Below, piece by piece: positions 61,083 through 64,000 of a stretch of DNA of 64,000 nt. The stretch lies in NCBI GenBank assembly GCA_037189665.1, contig JBBCIV010000070.1, forward strand, positions 11,962 through 75,961, read 5' to 3'. Source of the stretch: BPJO01 sp037189665. GTDB taxonomy: Bacteria > Planctomycetota > Phycisphaerae > Tepidisphaerales > Tepidisphaeraceae. How positions within the stretch are numbered: position 1 is the stretch's first letter; each line of letters begins with the position of its first letter. The notes under the pieces were generated by a model. It did not search any database. It saw only the letters and a program-made list of their open reading frames with translations, and was not told the DNA's origin. The position numbers and the translations under genes were made by a program.

Positions 61083-63461
61083 CTACAAACGGTTGATTCC
61101 CGGGACCAAGGGACGCTCTTCATCGTGCCAGACAAATCTCCCGCTTAGCCGATCGGGCAGGAGGACGGTACCGCGAACATCAGTACCATCACGTCGAAGG
61201 TCAACGTGTACCGGACCGTGCGGCGTCATGACCGATCCTCGACACCAGTTCAGAACGTGCAACGCCGGGTGAACTCGCACTGATTCAAACCCCAGGGCGT
61301 CAGGCTGTACGCCCAGCAACTGCGTACGGATGTGGTAAAGCGGATGGCTGCTCCAGGCGTGACAATCCGATCGAGTCGGTTCCGGTGATTCGACGGCGGT
61401 GAACAAGCCGCGGTCGAGCAGGTCATACCATTCGTCGAATCGACGCAGAAGTTGATCGACGCGGCCAAGCTTTCCGAAAACTTCGAAGAGGTAATGTGAG
61501 AAATAGATGGTGCATTGAGCGAGCCGCTCGTCACTCAGCAGAGTATCAGCGGCGGTAGTTACGACGTCAGCGGGGCATGCACCGCTGAGTATGGCGAGAC
61601 ACTGGGCGTGTTGGCTAAAGTGTTGATGTGCAACGTCGTCCGCATAGGCGCCTCGCGCAGCATCCCAGAAGGTTTGGTGGCAAGCGGCGGCGACCTGCGA
61701 CCCAAGCCGCCGCCAGCGCGACGCCAACTCGGGCTCTCCGAGCCATGCTTCCAGTTCAGCCGCCTGGCCTAAGACCCAGACGAACTGCCAGTTGATCACA
61801 CTACTGGGACCGAAGTTCCCGTTCGGCGGAACACCCATCCCCCACTGCGGGCACCAGTCCATGAAATTCCAGCCCGGCAAGCCCACCAGAAGCCGTTCGG
61901 ATGTCAGATACCCGACAAACGCGTCCAGCACTGAACGCACGCCGGGCATCAAGGTCTGCACGAACTCACGATCGCCACGCCACCGTGCGAAATCATGCAC
62001 CATCGCCACCCACCACAAGGAGAACGGCGGGATGAGTTGCCTGCGATGTGAGGGGTATCGCGAGAGTGTAAGCCCGCCTGGCTCGCGTGAGAGATCAAAC
62101 ATCCGCAACGCTTTGCGCGGGAGGCGATCATCTCCGCTCAATGCATATGTCACTAACGCTTGAAGACGCGTGTCGCCCACGTACATCAACTGCTCGTAGT
62201 AAGGGCAGTCCATGTAGGTTTCGTGTGCGCATGCTTCGAGCGTACGCCGAAGCATTGATTCGAGGCGAGCGATCCGCGCATCTTCGCAATCGATGTCGGG
62301 TATCCAATCAAACGGATAGCCTGTGTGCCGCAACAGGAAGCGTCGAATCGTCAGAGGCTCATCGCTCGTACGCACAATGAACTGGACATATCGACCGGCG
62401 TGCCACCAGAGGCTCTCGAACGACCGTGATTCGCCGTCGGGATCGAAGCGATCCCCTACGCCTTGAAACAGCTTGCCTTCGATTTCATCACGGTTTCCCT
62501 TTGGTGGACAGAAACCGGCGGTGTCGGCAAAAAGGGATTCGGCCCATTCGACTTGGACGCTCGAACCGACGCCACCAACGAGATCGAGGCGAACGCGAGC
62601 CGTCGCGTACTGGCGCAGGTCCACGATCACTCGCCTCTGCTGGTGAGCATCGATGCGGACCTCTCCCTTGTCGGCCAGCATCGTGTCCCATGCGCGTGCT
62701 TCACTGGCAAAGTGATTCGTCCCGTAAATGCGGTTCTGGTTCGGGTTCTCATCGAGATCAAACCGTTCGACGTGTCGCGCGACGCCCGCCGCGAAAGCGA
62801 GGTCGTCACGCATCGGCGGCAAGGTCGCCGGATTGAGGTGCCAGTAGTGTGCACCGTTCGTCGCATTGGGGCCATGCGCCGCGGAAAGCGTGACCGGGGT
62901 ATGCCAGCCGTCACCCTGCCCGGCCATCGCGTCCCATTCGTGCTCGCGACCGATAAGATGCAGCTTCGCGCCGGTGCCCCACGCCATCGCCGGCGGGACT
63001 AACCCATAGCCTCCAAGTTGCTTAACACTCCAAGCGGCCGTTCCTGTATTGCAAATCGTTTGTGACTCGTCTTCAGCGCAACAGAGAAACGCCAGCCTCG
63101 AGGTCATCTGTGCATCGGGCGCCTGTAGATCGGGAATGAACCACCACACGCGGGCGACTAGCATGCGCGACGAAGTCGATGGCCCTAGTTCATAAGTATC
63201 GAAATACCAACATCGTAGATCTCCGCGTTCAGGCCCAAGTCCGACGCGCTGGCCGTCGAGGAACAGTTCGTAACGCTGGTCGGCGCTGATGTGAAGGCGG
63301 ATCGGCTTTGGCGTTGCCGGCAGCGAAAGACGGAACGCCGCCACGATGGAGCCGCTGATTCCCTCAAACCCGATCCATTTTGCCGGCCAAATGTTCACCG
63401 CGAATGGATGACCCTCCGAACTGGAAAATGGGTGCAACTCAGCCATCACGCGCCGCATCAT
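61083..63461 (-). CDS. GH78-like alpha-L-rhamnosidase
   Basis: A 792-residue enzyme. NIWPAKWIGFEGISG near residue 23 and a jelly-roll (IRLHISADQRYELFLDGQRV near 54) lead to the six-hairpin barrel with HETYMDCPYYEQLMYVGDTR near 415, the GH78 signature with its acidic residues, and SPEPTRSDCHAWSSHPLY near 690. The C-terminal beta domain (GSVMTPHGPVHVDLRRDGTD) is typical. No signal peptide. GGAGTGTGA precedes the start; the next ATG at 63458 is equally possible. It is co-directional with the PEP-CTERM esterase-like gene upstream. It is of similar length to the 36301-38673 enzyme. Confidence 0.86.
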   Translation of the reverse strand: MMRRVMAELHPFSSSEGHPFAVNIWPAKWIGFEGISGSIVAAFRLSLPATPKPIRLHISADQRYELFLDGQRVGLGPERGDLRCWYFDTYELGPSTSSRMLVARVWWFIPDLQAPDAQMTSRLAFLCCAEDESQTICNTGTAAWSVKQLGGYGLVPPAMAWGTGAKLHLIGREHEWDAMAGQGDGWHTPVTLSAAHGPNATNGAHYWHLNPATLPPMRDDLAFAAGVARHVERFDLDENPNQNRIYGTNHFASEARAWDTMLADKGEVRIDAHQQRRVIVDLRQYATARVRLDLVGGVGSSVQVEWAESLFADTAGFCPPKGNRDEIEGKLFQGVGDRFDPDGESRSFESLWWHAGRYVQFIVRTSDEPLTIRRFLLRHTGYPFDWIPDIDCEDARIARLESMLRRTLEACAHETYMDCPYYEQLMYVGDTRLQALVTYALSGDDRLPRKALRMFDLSREPGGLTLSRYPSHRRQLIPPFSLWWVAMVHDFARWRGDREFVQTLMPGVRSVLDAFVGYLTSERLLVGLPGWNFMDWCPQWGMGVPPNGNFGPSSVINWQFVWVLGQAAELEAWLGEPELASRWRRLGSQVAAACHQTFWDAARGAYADDVAHQHFSQHAQCLAILSGACPADVVTTAADTLLSDERLAQCTIYFSHYLFEVFGKLGRVDQLLRRFDEWYDLLDRGLFTAVESPEPTRSDCHAWSSHPLYHIRTQLLGVQPDALGFESVRVHPALHVLNWCRGSVMTPHGPVHVDLRRDGTDVRGTVLLPDRLSGRFVWHDEERPLVPGINRL

Positions 63462-63543
63462 TCACACTCCAACATCGAAGAATGTCAGCAATCCAGATCG
63501 CACACAAAGGCGAGTCGCGCAATATGATCTACCTGGCTGCGTT

Positions 63544-64000
63544 TCACGAGCGCGTTCGACGAGCCGCAAGCAAAAATCCCGCACTGACTACCAGCATCGT
63601 CGAGGGTTCGGGAACGACATCGAAATAGGATTCGGCAAACCGCGTCCCGATCGTGTTGTTTGCCGACTCCCCAAAGTGGAGATTGGCGGGATAAGTCCCA
63701 CCGTAGATGCCAGGCTGCCCGCGGAGGGGATGGTAATGGGCGGGCATCCTTTCCAGATCGCTTGTATCGAAATACGCCCCCCGATCCAGCGCGTTCATCA
63801 CGTTCATCTGCGCCTCCCGAACCGTCGGCGCGTACGTCATCCCGCCGCCGGGGTGGTGAATCAAGGCGGTAATGTAGACCATTTCGTCGGTTCCGTAACC
63901 CAGCGCGTTCAGATAAGTCGCCACATCCGCGGTCAAATGGGTGAAGTGGGTCTCGTAGGCGTTCGCCATGGTTTGGTTGCCTGCATCCGTTTCTCCCTGC
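63544..64000 (-). CDS. PEP-CTERM sialate O-acetylesterase-like protein, C-terminal part (cut by window edge)
   Basis: The frame is open to the right edge, so the N-terminus lies outside the window; 151 residues are visible. QGETDAGNQTMANAYETHF at the start of the visible part matches the QGE(S/T)DA block of the SASA/CE6 acetylesterase family, with the downstream ALGYGTDEMVYI strand. The block expected to hold the catalytic Asp and His (usually DxxHF) reads ANLHFGESANNTIGTRFAES here, so the His is present but the Asp is replaced by Ala. It ends with VPEPSTMLVVSAGFLLA and ARRTRS, a PEP-CTERM signal. Activity is therefore uncertain. The ATG at 63969 is internal. Confidence 0.75.
   Translation of the reverse strand, partial: QGETDAGNQTMANAYETHFTHLTADVATYLNALGYGTDEMVYITALIHHPGGGMTYAPTVREAQMNVMNALDRGAYFDTSDLERMPAHYHPLRGQPGIYGGTYPANLHFGESANNTIGTRFAESYFDVVPEPSTMLVVSAGFLLAARRTRS

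Overview
The window reads as a carbohydrate-degradation region from a member of the Planctomycetota, probably class Phycisphaerae. This is inferred from the gene mix, not from a marker gene. The evidence is several PEP-CTERM surface proteins with Arg-rich tails, two type IV-pilin-like proteins of the planctomycete DUF1559 kind (cleavage motif GFTLVELLVVIG), many Gfo/Idh/MocA oxidoreductases and xylose-isomerase-like TIM barrels, and a dense set of glycoside hydrolases in GC-rich DNA. No rRNA, tRNA, CRISPR array or intact mobile element was seen.

Layout. 1-116 is the 3' end of an unidentified gene. 183-12883 (minus) is a rhamnoside-type catabolic run: GH78, two Gfo/Idh/MocA proteins, an SGNH esterase, two sugar isomerase/epimerase-like proteins, a GH106-like enzyme and an arabinose/fucose-isomerase-like protein. 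13022-17540 holds a second isomerase-like gene, a GH39 gene and a Gfo/Idh/MocA gene, with a duplicated promoter and a gene relic. 17687-24499 alternates two AraC regulators with two PEP-CTERM proteins, an unrecognised possible hydrolase and a DUF4886 protein. 24485-34901 (minus) carries a truncated gene, a SemiSWEET-like transporter, an FAD oxidoreductase, Gfo/Idh/MocA, a ceramidase-like protein, a DegT aminotransferase, an isomerase/epimerase, a GH20 and a double-SGNH esterase. 35334-46151 (minus) is a tight five-gene run: two paralogous secreted clan GH-A enzymes, a TIM-barrel-like protein, a GH78-like enzyme and a sialic-acid-lyase-like aldolase. 46529-49220 (minus) pairs a GntR/FCD regulator with two pilin-like proteins. 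49281-55631 (minus) has three paralogous beta-helix-like PEP-CTERM proteins around a phosphodiester glycosidase. 56308-60847 (plus) is an ABC sugar importer with a TPR protein, an EF-hand-containing binding protein and a fused permease. 61083-64000 (minus) holds another GH78 and the 3' part of a PEP-CTERM acetylesterase-like gene.

How it may work together. Secreted or surface enzymes (GH42-like pair, SGNH and CE6-like esterases, PEP-CTERM proteins) would trim a complex glycan. The ABC importer and perhaps the SemiSWEET would take up products. Cytoplasmic GH78, GH106, GH20 and GH39 enzymes with dehydrogenases, isomerases and an aldolase would finish the job. Rhamnose, hexosamine and possibly nonulosonate content is inferred from enzyme families only.

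The most notable pattern is a nearly identical 18-20 bp palindromic element, with core TTGTATACAA, at four intergenic sites: 13043, 16269, 55677 and 56096. It matches the FadR-subfamily GntR operator consensus, and an FCD-type GntR gene lies at 48444-49220. This suggests one regulon linking surface fibre proteins and sugar catabolism. Two of the sites stand next to decayed genes.
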